Below, piece after piece: positions 8,564 through 16,850 of a stretch of 64,000 bases of DNA. The position numbers and the translations under genes are program-made. The notes beneath the pieces are model-generated. The model saw only the letters and a list, made by a program, of their open reading frames with translations, was not told the origin of the DNA and made no database searches. Location: NCBI RefSeq assembly GCF_035918015.1, contig NZ_CP109132.1, positions 496,001 to 560,000 on the forward strand, written 5' to 3'. Within the stretch, counting starts at the first letter, position 1, and every line of letters begins with the position of its first letter. The DNA is from Streptomyces sp. NBC_01754 (GTDB taxonomy: Bacteria; Actinomycetota; Actinomycetes; Streptomycetales; Streptomycetaceae).

Positions 8564-9856
8564 ATGAACGCACCGCCGCAGGTGTCCACCGACCGTGTGC
8601 GGGAGGCCGGCCCGGCCGGTCTCCCCGACCTGGCCGACCCGTCGTTCTGGGGGCTGCCGAGGGACGAGCGGCTGGCGGGTTTCGCACGGCTGCGGGAACA
8701 CCGCGCACCGGTGCGTTTCACGCCGCGCACCGGTGCTCACCCGCCGTTCCACGCCCTGGTCCGGCACGCGGACGTGAAGGAGGCGAGCCGGCGGCCGCAC
8801 GTCTTCGCCAGCGCGCCGGGGGTCACCACGCCCGAACCGGCGCGCTGGGCCAAGGCGGTGTTCGGCAACGCCATGGTCCACATGGACGGCGCCGAACACG
8901 CCGGTCTGCGCCGGACCGTCTCGCGGGCCTTCACCCCCCGGCTGCTCACGGCGGCGGAGGAGAACATCGCCCGCACCGCCCGGCGGCTGGTGGACGAGTT
9001 GGTCGCCGGGAGGCCGGAGGATTTCATGCGTTCGGCCGCCGCCCGTCTGCCGTTCGAGGTGATCTGTGACCTGATGGGCGTCCCGGTCCGGTACCGCGCC
9101 GCGATCGCCGCGCAGATCGACGACGCCTCGCGGTACGCCGGGGTACAGCGCCGGCCGCGGCTGCGGGTGCCGGGCCGCGGGCTGCGGTCGCTGGCCGGGA
9201 TGCAGCTGCTGATGGTGCGACTGGCCCGGCAGCGACGCCGGCACCCGGCGGACGACCTGGTCTCGGCGCTGGTGCGCGCGGACGTCGACGGGCGGTCGCT
9301 GTCCGCCCGCGAACTCGGGGCCTTCTTCTCCCTGCTGCTCGTGGCGGGTGTGGAGACCACTCGTAACGCGCTCGCGCACGGGCTGTACCTGCTGACCGCG
9401 CATCCGGAGCAGCGGGTCCTGCTGGAGTCGGACTTCGAGCGCTACGCGGACGGCGCGGTGGACGAGATCGTGCGCCATTCGACACCGGTCATCCAGTTCC
9501 GCCGGACGGTCCGGGCCGAATACGAGCTCGGTGGACGCGTCTTCGTCCCCGGCGAGAAGGTGATGCTCCTCTACGCGTCGGCGAACCGGGACGCGTCCGT
9601 CTTCACCGCCCCCGACGTCTTCGACATCACCCGGTCCCCGAATCCGCACCTCGGATACGGCGGTGGCGGTCCGCACCACTGTCTGGGCGCCCATCTGGCA
9701 CGTCTGGAGATGAAGGCGCTCTACCGCGAACTGCTCGGCCGCCCGGTGCCGGTACGCGCGGCCGGCGAACCGGAGCTGGTCGGTTCGAACTTCGACCACC
9801 GCGTCCGCGCCCTTCCCCTTTCGTACGGCCCCTTTCACCCGAACGAGCCGGTCTGA
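8564..9856 (+). CDS. cytochrome P450, CYP124/125/142-like
   Basis: A 430-residue soluble bacterial P450. The I-helix oxygen-activation motif is LLVAGVETTRNA, the ExxR pair is in VDEIVRHST, and the heme-thiolate loop is GYGGGGPHHCLGAHLAR with the axial cysteine. The usual F of the FGxGxHxC loop is replaced by Y. The C-terminal block resembles the CYP124/125/142 group that hydroxylates branched lipids and sterols, but the substrate here is unknown. ATG 8564 has GGGAGG upstream. No ferredoxin or reductase gene lies beside it. It stands alone between melanin genes and a GH26-like gene. Confidence 0.9.
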   Translation: MNAPPQVSTDRVREAGPAGLPDLADPSFWGLPRDERLAGFARLREHRAPVRFTPRTGAHPPFHALVRHADVKEASRRPHVFASAPGVTTPEPARWAKAVFGNAMVHMDGAEHAGLRRTVSRAFTPRLLTAAEENIARTARRLVDELVAGRPEDFMRSAAARLPFEVICDLMGVPVRYRAAIAAQIDDASRYAGVQRRPRLRVPGRGLRSLAGMQLLMVRLARQRRRHPADDLVSALVRADVDGRSLSARELGAFFSLLLVAGVETTRNALAHGLYLLTAHPEQRVLLESDFERYADGAVDEIVRHSTPVIQFRRTVRAEYELGGRVFVPGEKVMLLYASANRDASVFTAPDVFDITRSPNPHLGYGGGGPHHCLGAHLARLEMKALYRELLGRPVPVRAAGEPELVGSNFDHRVRALPLSYGPFHPNEPV

Positions 9857-9965
9857 TCCTCCGCACGCAGCGAATGCTCTCTCCGGCGGACGTCGCGCGG
9901 CACATCAACGGACCTTTGTCCCTAGGGTCGGCAGGGCCAGGGGGGCCACGTTTCGAGGAGGAGCC

Positions 9966-11189
9966 GTGCCCGCACAACGCCGTCTCATCAACTTCGGCAT
10001 CGGGACGGCTGTGCTCGGCCTTCTCGCCGGTGGCGCCCTGGTCGCCGACCGGAACTCCGTGGACCCCGCGGCGGGCAAGGGCGCCCGCGCGGCCCTGCCG
10101 CCGGTCGCGCGGGGGACGACCTCCGTGGGCGCCTATCTGGACTACGGGCCCCAGGGCGTACGGCGGATGGCGGAACTGTCGCGCTGGCTCGGCGGGACGG
10201 AGCTGCGCGTGGGACACAGCTACCTCCCGGGCGACGTGTGGGAGAACATCGAGGGCCGGCCTGGGTTCCTCGGCTCGTGGGCGGCCTGGCGCAAGGCCTC
10301 GCCCGACCGGATGTTCGTCCTCAACACGCCGATGCTGGAGCGGAACGAGGACCACGTCCCGGACGACGAGGTGCGCTCCCTGCTCCGGCGGGGGGCCGAC
10401 GGCGCGTTCGACACGCACTTCCGCAGACTCGCCGAACGACTGGTCCTGCTGGGCGTTCCGGACACGGTGATCGTCCTGGGCTGGGAGATGAACGGCACCA
10501 CGTACACCCACCGCTGCGGGCCCGACCCGACCGCCTGGAAGGCGTACTGGGCGCGCATCGTCACCGCGATGCGCTCGGTCCCCGGCCAGGAGTTCCGTTT
10601 CGACTTCGCCCCGAGCCGCGGCCGGGACGCCGTGCCGTGGACGGAGTGCTATCCGGGTGACGACGTCGTGGACATCATCGGCATGGACTCCTACGACCAG
10701 CCGCCGGCCCGCACCTTCGACGAGCAGGTGAACGAGCCGTACGGGCTGCGCAAGCAGGTGGACTTCGCGGCGGAGCACGGCAAGCCGGTCTCGTACCCGG
10801 AATGGGGCCTGTTCCGCAACGGCGACAACCCGGAGTACATGCGCGGCATGCTGGAGTGGATGGCGCAGCACAAGCCGGTGTACCAGACGATCACGGACTA
10901 CTGCCCGCACGGTGTCTGGCAGTGCGCGGAGAACCCCGAGTCCTCGCGCGTCTACCGGGAGACGCTGTCCCCCGGCCCCGACGGCGGCGGGCCGTCCGCT
11001 CCCCCGCCGACGCCTGCGCCCACGGCGACCGGAGAGGTCACACCGGTACCAAACGAGCCCTCGCCGAAGCCGGTGACGGGACCGGAGCCCGCAGGGAGCG
11101 GCGGCGCGTCCAGGTGGTGCTTCACCGTGCCGCTGAGCACCTGGTTCGAGCCGTGGGCGACGGACCGCGAGTTCTGCGGGGATGTCTGA
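9966..11189 (+). CDS. GH26-like glycoside hydrolase, membrane-anchored or secreted
   Basis: A 407-residue protein: hydrophobic segment at residues 8-27 (signal anchor or signal peptide without a clear cleavage site), a TIM-barrel domain at about 50-325, a Pro/Thr-rich linker at about 328-375 and a short Cys-containing tail. The likely acid/base is Glu174 in GWEMNG and the nucleophile Glu279 in SYPEWGL, the spacing and motifs seen in GH26 beta-mannanase relatives. It probably cleaves a beta-linked hexosan outside the cell. GTG 9966 is preceded by GAGGAGGAG at 5-6 bases. The tail holds two cysteines (SRWCF and EFCGD) that could form a disulphide. Substrate not determined. Confidence 0.78.
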   Translation: MPAQRRLINFGIGTAVLGLLAGGALVADRNSVDPAAGKGARAALPPVARGTTSVGAYLDYGPQGVRRMAELSRWLGGTELRVGHSYLPGDVWENIEGRPGFLGSWAAWRKASPDRMFVLNTPMLERNEDHVPDDEVRSLLRRGADGAFDTHFRRLAERLVLLGVPDTVIVLGWEMNGTTYTHRCGPDPTAWKAYWARIVTAMRSVPGQEFRFDFAPSRGRDAVPWTECYPGDDVVDIIGMDSYDQPPARTFDEQVNEPYGLRKQVDFAAEHGKPVSYPEWGLFRNGDNPEYMRGMLEWMAQHKPVYQTITDYCPHGVWQCAENPESSRVYRETLSPGPDGGGPSAPPPTPAPTATGEVTPVPNEPSPKPVTGPEPAGSGGASRWCFTVPLSTWFEPWATDREFCGDV

Positions 11190-11364
11190 CCGGCGGTGCA
11201 GGCGCGGAGCGTCGCCACGGTCCCGGGTCGTCCGCGGCCGGGGAGCGCAGGCCGGCGGCACAGCTGAACCTGCTGTGGGCCCAGACACGGTCGCCGAGCT
11301 CCCCGATCCCGGCTTCGTGCCGTCGCTTCGGGGCCGGAGGGGCTCACCGGTCCGGCCCGGAGCC

Positions 11365-11600
11365 GGGTCCTTCTTCTGGTGCCGGTGGCCGGGGAGGAAC
11401 TCCTGCACCTTCGCCTTGACGCCCTGTCTGACCATGCCGCCGCGGTCGCTGTCCCCTTGACGACGGCTGAGGACACGGCCTCGGCCCGTTCCCTGGAGGC
11501 GTGCGGCGGGACGGCCGGGTCGGTACGGAAGTCGATCACGAAGGGCCGGTCGGCGGCGAGCGCCTGACGCCACGCCGCTTCGACTGGCTCCGGTCTGGGC
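11365..11600 (-). pseudogene. C-terminal remnant of a thiamine-diphosphate enzyme (pyruvate oxidase/dehydrogenase-like)
   Basis: On the minus strand the stretch reads EAAWRQALAADRPFVIDFRT then DPAVPPHA, the usual end of the TPP-binding C-terminal domain in PoxB-like enzymes. It then shifts frame at a run of four G's (about 11457-11460) and resumes as GGMVRQGVKAKVQEFLPGHR, the typical last residues of these proteins. One G restored would join the two frames. Everything upstream of this piece is missing here, and the middle of the same protein family is found at 16385-16850 in the same orientation. This is a broken gene, not a small functional one. Confidence 0.72.
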
Positions 11601-11656
11601 CTGTTGACAGCGCGTCCGGACGCGGGGCAGGAAGGTGGTGCGACGCGGGAAGCACA

Positions 11657-11682
11657 AAGCCCCGGCCACACGGCCGGGGCTT
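11657..11682. terminator. hairpin terminator after lectin-like gene
   Basis: A perfect 11-bp inverted repeat AAGCCCCGGCC / GGCCGGGGCTT (11657-11667 and 11672-11682) with a 4-base loop, 60 bp beyond the stop of the minus-strand lectin-like gene. It can act in both directions. Confidence 0.85.
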
Positions 11683-11741
11683 CGGTGGACTCGCGGTCCG
11701 AGTCTCGGCTCAGTCCGGTCGCGAGGGGGGCGCGGTTGCCG

Positions 11742-12302
11742 TCACCAGCTGGTGTTGTCGTCCGCCAGGTGCCAGAGGCGGTCGGCGCTCGGGTAGGAGG
11801 TGTCCAGGTAGAGGGTGTTCCAGCTGCCGTCGTTGTAACGGTTGAGGGTCATGGCGAGGCCGGTGTCGACCTTGGGCTGCCAGATCCACCAGCGGGAGTT
11901 GTTGTCGCCCTCCGGACGCAGGACCCAGCGCTGGAGGTCGGACCCGTCACAGGTCCGTACGACGATCGTGGTGCCACGGGTGGGCTTCGCGTCGGCCGGC
12001 TGGAGGCACTTGTCGGCGGCCTGGTTCTTGAAGGTCAGGGTGTAGCGGCCGTTCTCCCAACGGCCGCCGGCCTCGTCCCAGACCTCGGTCTTGTGCTTCC
12101 ACCCCGGGTCGCGGAGGGAGACTGCGGTGGCGCCCTCCGCCGTGGAGTCGCCGTACAGCGCGAGGCGGCTCCCGTCGGTCCGGTTGATCAGATCCTGGCC
12201 GGTGCGGTCGGCCGCCGAGGCGCTTCCCGCGCCGAAGGTGGCGAGGAGGGTGGCCGCGGCTGCGGCCGCGGTGAGGGCACGGAGGGGGCGGAACGTGGGC
12301 AT
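11742..12302 (-). CDS. secreted ricin-type (RICIN) lectin-like protein
   Basis: A 186-residue secreted protein. Signal peptide residues 1-31 (RPLRAL, hydrophobic Ala/Leu core, GSASA). The mature part has the beta-trefoil marks KCLQPADAK and TCDGSDLQRWVL, the latter containing the Q-x-W motif. RICIN domains bind sugars; no catalytic domain is attached. ATG 12302 is preceded by AAGGAGAACG. It is a single-gene unit ending at a strong hairpin. It is one of the intact genes in an otherwise decayed stretch. Confidence 0.78.
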   Translation of the reverse strand: MPTFRPLRALTAAAAAATLLATFGAGSASAADRTGQDLINRTDGSRLALYGDSTAEGATAVSLRDPGWKHKTEVWDEAGGRWENGRYTLTFKNQAADKCLQPADAKPTRGTTIVVRTCDGSDLQRWVLRPEGDNNSRWWIWQPKVDTGLAMTLNRYNDGSWNTLYLDTSYPSADRLWHLADDNTSW

Positions 12303-12689
12303 CGTTCTCCTTCAATGGCGGCTTTTCGGCAATCACGTCTCACGGCGCCGGCTGGAGACGGCCAGGAACGAACCGTGGTCGTACCGACCAGCGCCACCTG
12401 CTCAGCATGGAGACCGCGACCGGGCACCGTGTGAGGCCGAGGAGCGACAGACCAGACGCTCAGCCGCCCTCCGCCGCCCTCCTTCCGCTCCGCGACACAG
12501 GTCCGGCACGGAGGGGAATCGTTTCGGCGGGCAGACCCCGGTCACCCGCACCGGGAGAAGGAGAAGTACGGCCGGGTTCGCACGGGCGGGTGACCCGCCC
12601 GGCAGCCCGGGTCACCCCTGAGGGCGAACGGGGATGGAGCCGGTGCGTCGGCGGCTGACCGCGCCGGGTCGCCCGTTCGGCCCAGGCTG
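12303..12689. other. intergenic, nothing recognised
   Basis: 387 bp between the lectin-like gene and the recombinase wreck. It must contain the lectin promoter (near 12303-12400). No coding similarity, repeat or palindrome that I can support. Confidence 0.5.
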
Positions 12690-13556
12690 GTGACTCGGCG
12701 GGGTGCGTCACCGGGCGCGTGGGGGCTGGTCAGCTTCGAGATCGCCGCGTGCGACGGCTTGGAGTACCGCCGGACGTTCTCCGGCTTCTTGTGCCGGGAC
12801 TTCGCCATCAGCATCAGCAGCGAGGTGTCCTGCACACCGAGCTCTGTCAGTCCGGAATGGCGGTACTCGTGCAGGTCCCACCCGGTCCCCGGCCCCGCGT
12901 ACGGCGGTGTGCTCGTCCAGGAGGGCGCGGGCCTGGCCGTAGGAGGGGCGGGCCAGGCCCGTGTCCGGGCACACGTGGCGCGGGCTGACCACCTTCCCCG
13001 GTCCGGGGCGGCGGTGGGTGACGAAGACCGGGCACCGGGTGCGGCCCTGGGAAGGCGGGTCAGGAGCCGGGCGGTGCCCACGTCCCAGGAGACGGTCTCC
13101 AGCACGAAGTCCTCCCGCACCTGCCCGCGGCGGCGGTCCTAGCTCCTGGCGCCCTTGGCCTTGACCGGGAGCGGCGGGCGGCGAGGTCCAGGTCCTCGAT
13201 GTTCGCCCCGAGGATCCCCTCCGGGCGGGCGCAGGTCTCGTAGAGCATCCGCCACAGCGTCTTCTCCCACAGGTGGACCTCGCGCCGGGCGATGAGCCGG
13301 TCCACGGCCAGCCACGAGAGCACCGCCTTCCGGCGGGCGTTCCACGTGTAGACCCCGCTGTCCCCCACAGGAGTTCCAGGGCCTCGCCGATCTCGTCGTC
13401 CGCGACCAATCTCAGCGGGCGGCTCTCCCCGATCCGCTCGGCGGTCTTGCCGACGCCGACTCCGTAGCTGCGGACGGCGTTCGGGGTGCGGAGCGAGTCG
13501 AGGAAGGCGTCGGCCGCCGTACGGACGGTCAACGCCTTCCCGGTCGGCAGTTGCAC
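12690..13556 (-). pseudogene. wrecked tyrosine recombinase / site-specific integrase
   Basis: Minus-strand pieces of one phage-integrase-like gene are spread over several frames. N-terminal [19 protein letters not shown] starts at GTG 13556; next come [20 protein letters not shown] and [20 protein letters not shown]; then [15 protein letters not shown]; finally [15 protein letters not shown], which has the HxxR catalytic signature, and [17 protein letters not shown], which has the tyrosine. At least four frame changes and a missing stretch after KAVLSWL are needed to read it through, so it cannot make an active enzyme. No attachment site was recognised. Confidence 0.85.
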
Positions 13557-13799
13557 AACGGTGCAGGCTTGCTGTCACTGACTGGGTGACGTGGAAGCTT
13601 CCCAACCTCGGTCGAGCGCCCAGCACTTGACGTCGTCGACAGGCCAGGAACGGGACCGGGGCGCTTGAAGACACCGAGCGGCAAGGACATATGCTGCAGC
13701 GGACGAGGCAGGCGGCGCTCGTGCGTCGTACCCGCCCGTCGCAGCCAGGCGACCCCATTCCGTATCAGGCGCCCCGACGAACGACCTGGAGGTCGACCG

Positions 13800-14444
13800 G
13801 TGATCACTCTGACCGCAGTCGGAGGAGTGGCCCTGGTCGAACTGGTCATGGCGCTGACTCCAGGACCGAACATGATCCACCTTGCCTCCCGCGCGATCAC
13901 CCAAGGCCGCAGGGCGGGCCTGGTCAGTCTCAGTGGGACCGCCGTGGGATTCGTGTGCTACCTGCTGGCCGCGGCTGCGGGCCTGTCTGCGTTGTTCGCC
14001 GCCGTGCCGGTGGCGTTCACGGTGGTCAAGCTTGCCGGGGCCGCCTACCTGGCGTACCTCGCATGGGACATGATCAAGCCCGGCGGCCGCTCGCCCTTCG
14101 CCCCTGCTCATGACCTGCCACCGGACTCCGATGCCCGGCTGTTCTCGATGGGGCTGCTGACCAACCTGCTCAACCCCAAGATTGCTCTTATGTACGCTTC
14201 CCTGCTGCCCCAGTTCCTGGACCCGCAGGGAGGTCCGGCCTGGGGACAACTACTCCAGCTCGGTGGTGTGCAGATCGTCGTGGGCACCTTCGTGAACGCT
14301 CTGATCATGCTGGGCGCAGCGCGGGTGTCGGGGGTTCTGGCCGCCCGGCCCCGCGCCATGACCGTCCAACGGTTCACGGCAGGTGGCCTGCTCGGCGCCT
14401 TCGCGCTGCACACCGCCCTGTCCCGCAGTGCTGCCTCCACCTGA
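13800..14444 (+). CDS. LysE/RhtB-family amino-acid exporter
   Basis: A 214-residue membrane protein with the LysE-family start motif ELVMALTPGPNMIHLASRAI at residues 14-33 and about six hydrophobic segments; GLLTNLLNPKIALMYASLLPQF is the second family block. Such proteins export amino acids or their derivatives using the proton gradient. GTG 13800 is preceded by GGAGG with 7-base spacing; the longer upstream frame is not hydrophobic and lacks family similarity, so I discard it. A single gene among mobile-element debris. The exported compound is unknown. Confidence 0.88.
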   Translation: MITLTAVGGVALVELVMALTPGPNMIHLASRAITQGRRAGLVSLSGTAVGFVCYLLAAAAGLSALFAAVPVAFTVVKLAGAAYLAYLAWDMIKPGGRSPFAPAHDLPPDSDARLFSMGLLTNLLNPKIALMYASLLPQFLDPQGGPAWGQLLQLGGVQIVVGTFVNALIMLGAARVSGVLAARPRAMTVQRFTAGGLLGAFALHTALSRSAAST

Positions 14445-14819
14445 GCCAGGCCCACGCCGCTGTGACGCCGGGCCTGTGGTGAGCACCGAAACGGGGGCGT
14501 TGACGGCACCCGAGGCCGCCGGACAACTCGCCCCTCCCGGCCCACCACTCACCCGCCCAGGCTGCCTTGGAGATCCCGACACGAGTCGAGGTCCGTCCGT
14601 CGATCTCCGCCGGCGGTGACACAAGGGCTGCTGAATGAGCCTTGCAGACGGCCAGGCGCGGGGTACGGCACCAGGAGCCGAGGCAGCCATCCCGGGATCG
14701 CTGTCCGTGCCACCCCGACGCCGCGCGGAGGGTCACCCATATCCGCGGTACGGAGCGGCCCCCACCACAGTGGGGGCCGCTCTCCTCGACTCTTCGGCTG
14801 GAGTGCTCAGCCACCCAGC
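14445..14819. other. intergenic with two hairpins, otherwise nothing recognised
   Basis: 375 bp. A hairpin (arms 14447-14453 and 14470-14476) right after the LysE-like gene is its probable terminator. A second, perfect 13-bp repeat (14753-14765 and 14770-14782, loop 4) lies beyond the minus-strand pseudogene. Between them no protein-like frame was found. Confidence 0.55.
14753..14782. terminator. hairpin terminator after the 14820-15330 gene
   Basis: A perfect 13-bp inverted repeat GAGCGGCCCCCAC / GTGGGGGCCGCTC with a 4-base loop, about 40 bp beyond the last stop of the minus-strand hypothetical gene. Confidence 0.82.
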
Positions 14820-15330
14820 TCAGACGGCCTGGCCGGCACTGCTGAGCCGCTCCATCGTGTAGGCGAAGAGGTGGTCGACGTACTGGCGGAGCAGTTCGGG
14901 GTTCGCTCAGCACACCGCGGCCAGCGAGGGGTCCCCGCTGGTGGTGGTCGCATAGCACCCCTGGTCGCCCTTCGGGTCGTGGCTGTGCAGATCCCGGACG
15001 AAGGCGACGATCGAACGCCGGTCCTCGTCATCGGTGAACAGGTCGTCGCCGCTCTCCTGCACCTGCTTCCGCAGCTTGTCGAGATCATGGCCATGCTTCT
15101 GCCCGGGCCGGAGGAGCGTCTTCAGCGCGAGCTCGGCCAGGTGCCGGGCGAGGAAGAAGGCCGGCTGCGTGGACGGGCGTTCCGCGTCGACGGCCGCGAC
15201 GGCGCACCGGTAGAACTCGCTGAGGGTCTCCTCGACAGCGTTCGCGCGGTGCATGCGGGACAGACAGACACAGCGGATCGGGCCACTCGTGGTCCGTGTC
15301 CATATCGCCGAACGGGCTCACATAGGTCAT
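14820..15330 (-). pseudogene. hypothetical HEPN-like protein, disrupted by (GACA)3 slippage and an in-frame TGA
   Basis: Read from ATG 15330 the protein begins MTYVSPFGDMDTDHEWPDPL, runs through three GACA units at 15259-15270, and goes out of frame. With two units the frame continues as MHRANAVEETLSEFYRCAVA, then FFLARHLAELALKTLLRPGQ and HDLDKLRK. This helical pattern with RHLAEL..K and H-D-L resembles HEPN domains. Near the end an in-frame TGA (14907-14909) interrupts the chain, yet the same frame goes on for 28 protein-like residues (ANPELLRQYVDHLFAYTMER) to a stop at 14820. A shortened product from ATG 15254 to 14907 (115 aa) could still be made. The function is unknown; the HEPN call is by pattern only. 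Confidence 0.6.
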
Positions 15331-15439
15331 GCCGGGCATTGCGCACCGGTGGTCCGCCCGCGGGAGACCGGACTTCCCGTTCGGGTGACTGCCGTTGCCG
15401 CCTCGCAGCCAACGGTGCCCAGGGGTGTCCGGCCGCTGG

Positions 15440-15955
15440 CTAGAAATAGCCCTTCGCGCCGTCGAGCAGCTCTCGGACGACATCCGCGTGCCCCGCGTGC
15501 CGCCCCGTCTCCTCGACGAGGTGGATCAGCATCCAGCGGAGGTTGGCGCTGCCTGAGCGGAAGCCGGAGTGCCGGCCGACGTCGTCGAGGGAGGCCGTGG
15601 CGACGATCTCATTGCTGCGGGCGCACTGAGCCTCGTACTCCGCGAGGAGCTCAGTGAGGGGTCGGCCGTCGGTGTGCCAGTCGGCGTCCTCGCTCGACTC
15701 GTCGAACGACGGGTTCTGCTTCTTGTCGCCGCCGAGGAACAGCACCTCCAGCCACATGTGCTCGGTCCAGCGCATATGGGAGATGAGACCGGCCATCGTC
15801 ATAGCCGGCGAGGTCGGGATGACCGAGCGGTGCGCGTCCTCGTCGCTCAGTCCCTCACATTTCCAGCGCAGGATCTGCCGCTGCAGGTCCAGCCAACCGA
15901 TGAGAGCGGTGCGTTCGTCCGCTTGGAGCGGAGGGCGTTCCAGTTCCGATGTCAT
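15440..15955 (-). CDS. DinB-like protein (DUF664)
   Basis: A 171-residue DinB-superfamily four-helix protein. It shows the DUF664 pattern: LIGWLDLQRQILRWKCEGL, then LISHMRWTEHMWLEVLFLGG with the first metal-site histidine region, and MLIHLVEETGRHAGHADVVRE with the later histidines. Members often use mycothiol or bacillithiol, or bind a divalent metal; the specific reaction is not known. ATG 15955 is the only sensible start. It is intact, unlike its neighbours. Confidence 0.85.
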   Translation of the reverse strand: MTSELERPPLQADERTALIGWLDLQRQILRWKCEGLSDEDAHRSVIPTSPAMTMAGLISHMRWTEHMWLEVLFLGGDKKQNPSFDESSEDADWHTDGRPLTELLAEYEAQCARSNEIVATASLDDVGRHSGFRSGSANLRWMLIHLVEETGRHAGHADVVRELLDGAKGYF

Positions 15956-16091
15956 GCCCGCGCACGCTAGCGGGGCGGCCTGGAGAGGGACACCTGGTTT
16001 TACGGGCTCTTCCGCGAATGATGATCTTCGTCACGGTCGGAGACATCTGGGTGGTCGTACGAGATGTCCGGTGTGTGATGAGTCATCAGGT

Positions 16092-16211
16092 CTGTGCGCC
16101 GGTGCACCTGCGGACCGGGCTCACCTATGAGGCACTGGCCGTCATCTACCAGGTGGACAAGTCGACAACCGGCCGCGCGGTGGCAGAAGTGAGGCCGCTG
16201 CTCGCGGCCCG
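16092..16211 (+). pseudogene. IS5-type transposase fragment (helix-turn-helix part)
   Basis: About 40 residues of plus-strand frame, VHLRTGLTYEALAVIYQVDK then STTGRAVAEVRPLLAAR, match the helix-turn-helix stretch of IS5-group DDE transposases common in Streptomyces. Sequence before and after is unrelated, no catalytic DDE part remains, and no terminal repeats were found. It abuts an IS3-type fragment on the other strand. Confidence 0.7.
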
Positions 16212-16213
16212 AT

Positions 16214-16384
16214 TCATGATCGATCCGGCGAGGCTGCCGCGGGTGCGGATCGCCGCGGCCAGGGCGTCGGTGACGAGGTCCGCGCGCATGTGGTCGGCGA
16301 TTGCCCAGCCGGCCAGGTGGCGCGAGGCGAGGTCGATGACGGTCGCCAGGTAGCAGAACTTCCCGCCGTCGATGGGCAGGTGGT
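16214..16384 (-). pseudogene. IS3-type transposase fragment (integrase core)
   Basis: A 57-residue minus-strand piece reading LPIDGGKFCYLATVIDLASR, HLAGWAIADHMRADLVTDAL and RTRGSLAGSIM: the rve/DDE core of an IS3-group OrfB around its first catalytic aspartate (VIDLASR). It is cut abruptly at both ends; one end joins the thiamine-diphosphate enzyme remnant in mid-codon context, the other joins the IS5-type scrap. Confidence 0.78.
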
Positions 16385-16850
16385 TCGGCCATGCCGTTCC
16401 TCTGCATGGCGCCCTCCCCGACGATCGCCAGGGCCGGGCGGTCGGGGTGGGCGAACTTGGCGCCGATGGCGTACGGCACACCGGGGCCCATCGTGGCGAG
16501 CGTGCCCGACAGGGAGCCGGTGTGTAGTCGAGTTCCTGGACGTCGGCGGGGATGATGACGGCCGTCACCGTCCGCTTGCCGTAGGCGGTGCGGAAGGCCC
16601 GGTCGATGACGTTGGGCAGCTGCTCCGGGACGGTCACCATCTCGCAGAAGCCGGAGGCCACGTCCTTGTACAGGCTGAGCAGGTCGACCTCCTGCTGGTA
16701 GGAGCCGTCCATGGCGCTGCGGTCGGTCTGTCCGACGGTCGCGACCACGGGCAGGTGGTCGAGCTTCGCGTCGTACAGGCTGTTCAGGAGGTGGATGGCG
16801 CCGGGGCCGGAGGTCGCCGCGCAGACCCCACCCTGCCGCAGGACACGGGT
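16385..16850 (-). pseudogene. middle remnant of a thiamine-diphosphate enzyme (pyruvate oxidase/dehydrogenase-like)
   Basis: Minus-strand GVCAATSGPGAIHLLNSLYD, then AKLDHLPVVATVGQT and SYQQEVDLLSLYKDVASGF are the PYR-domain blocks of PoxB-like enzymes. They continue to PADVQELDY, after which about 200 residues are missing. The text resumes in another frame as GTLATMGPGVPYAIGAKFAH and LAIVGEGAMQRNGMAE, the start of the TPP-binding GDG motif (here GEG), and is then cut by the IS3 scrap. The normal N-terminal 60-odd residues, including the catalytic glutamate region, are also absent. The C-terminal piece of the same family lies at 11365-11600. Confidence 0.8.

Noticed and set aside
14445..14819. 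Possible small gene between the LysE-like gene and the HEPN-like pseudogene
   Set aside because: Open frames on both strands have no family features and overlap the two terminator hairpins.
14907..14909. TGA read as selenocysteine
   Set aside because: No selenoprotein family, no adjacent hairpin of the SECIS type, and the gene has a second frame lesion; nonsense mutation is simpler.
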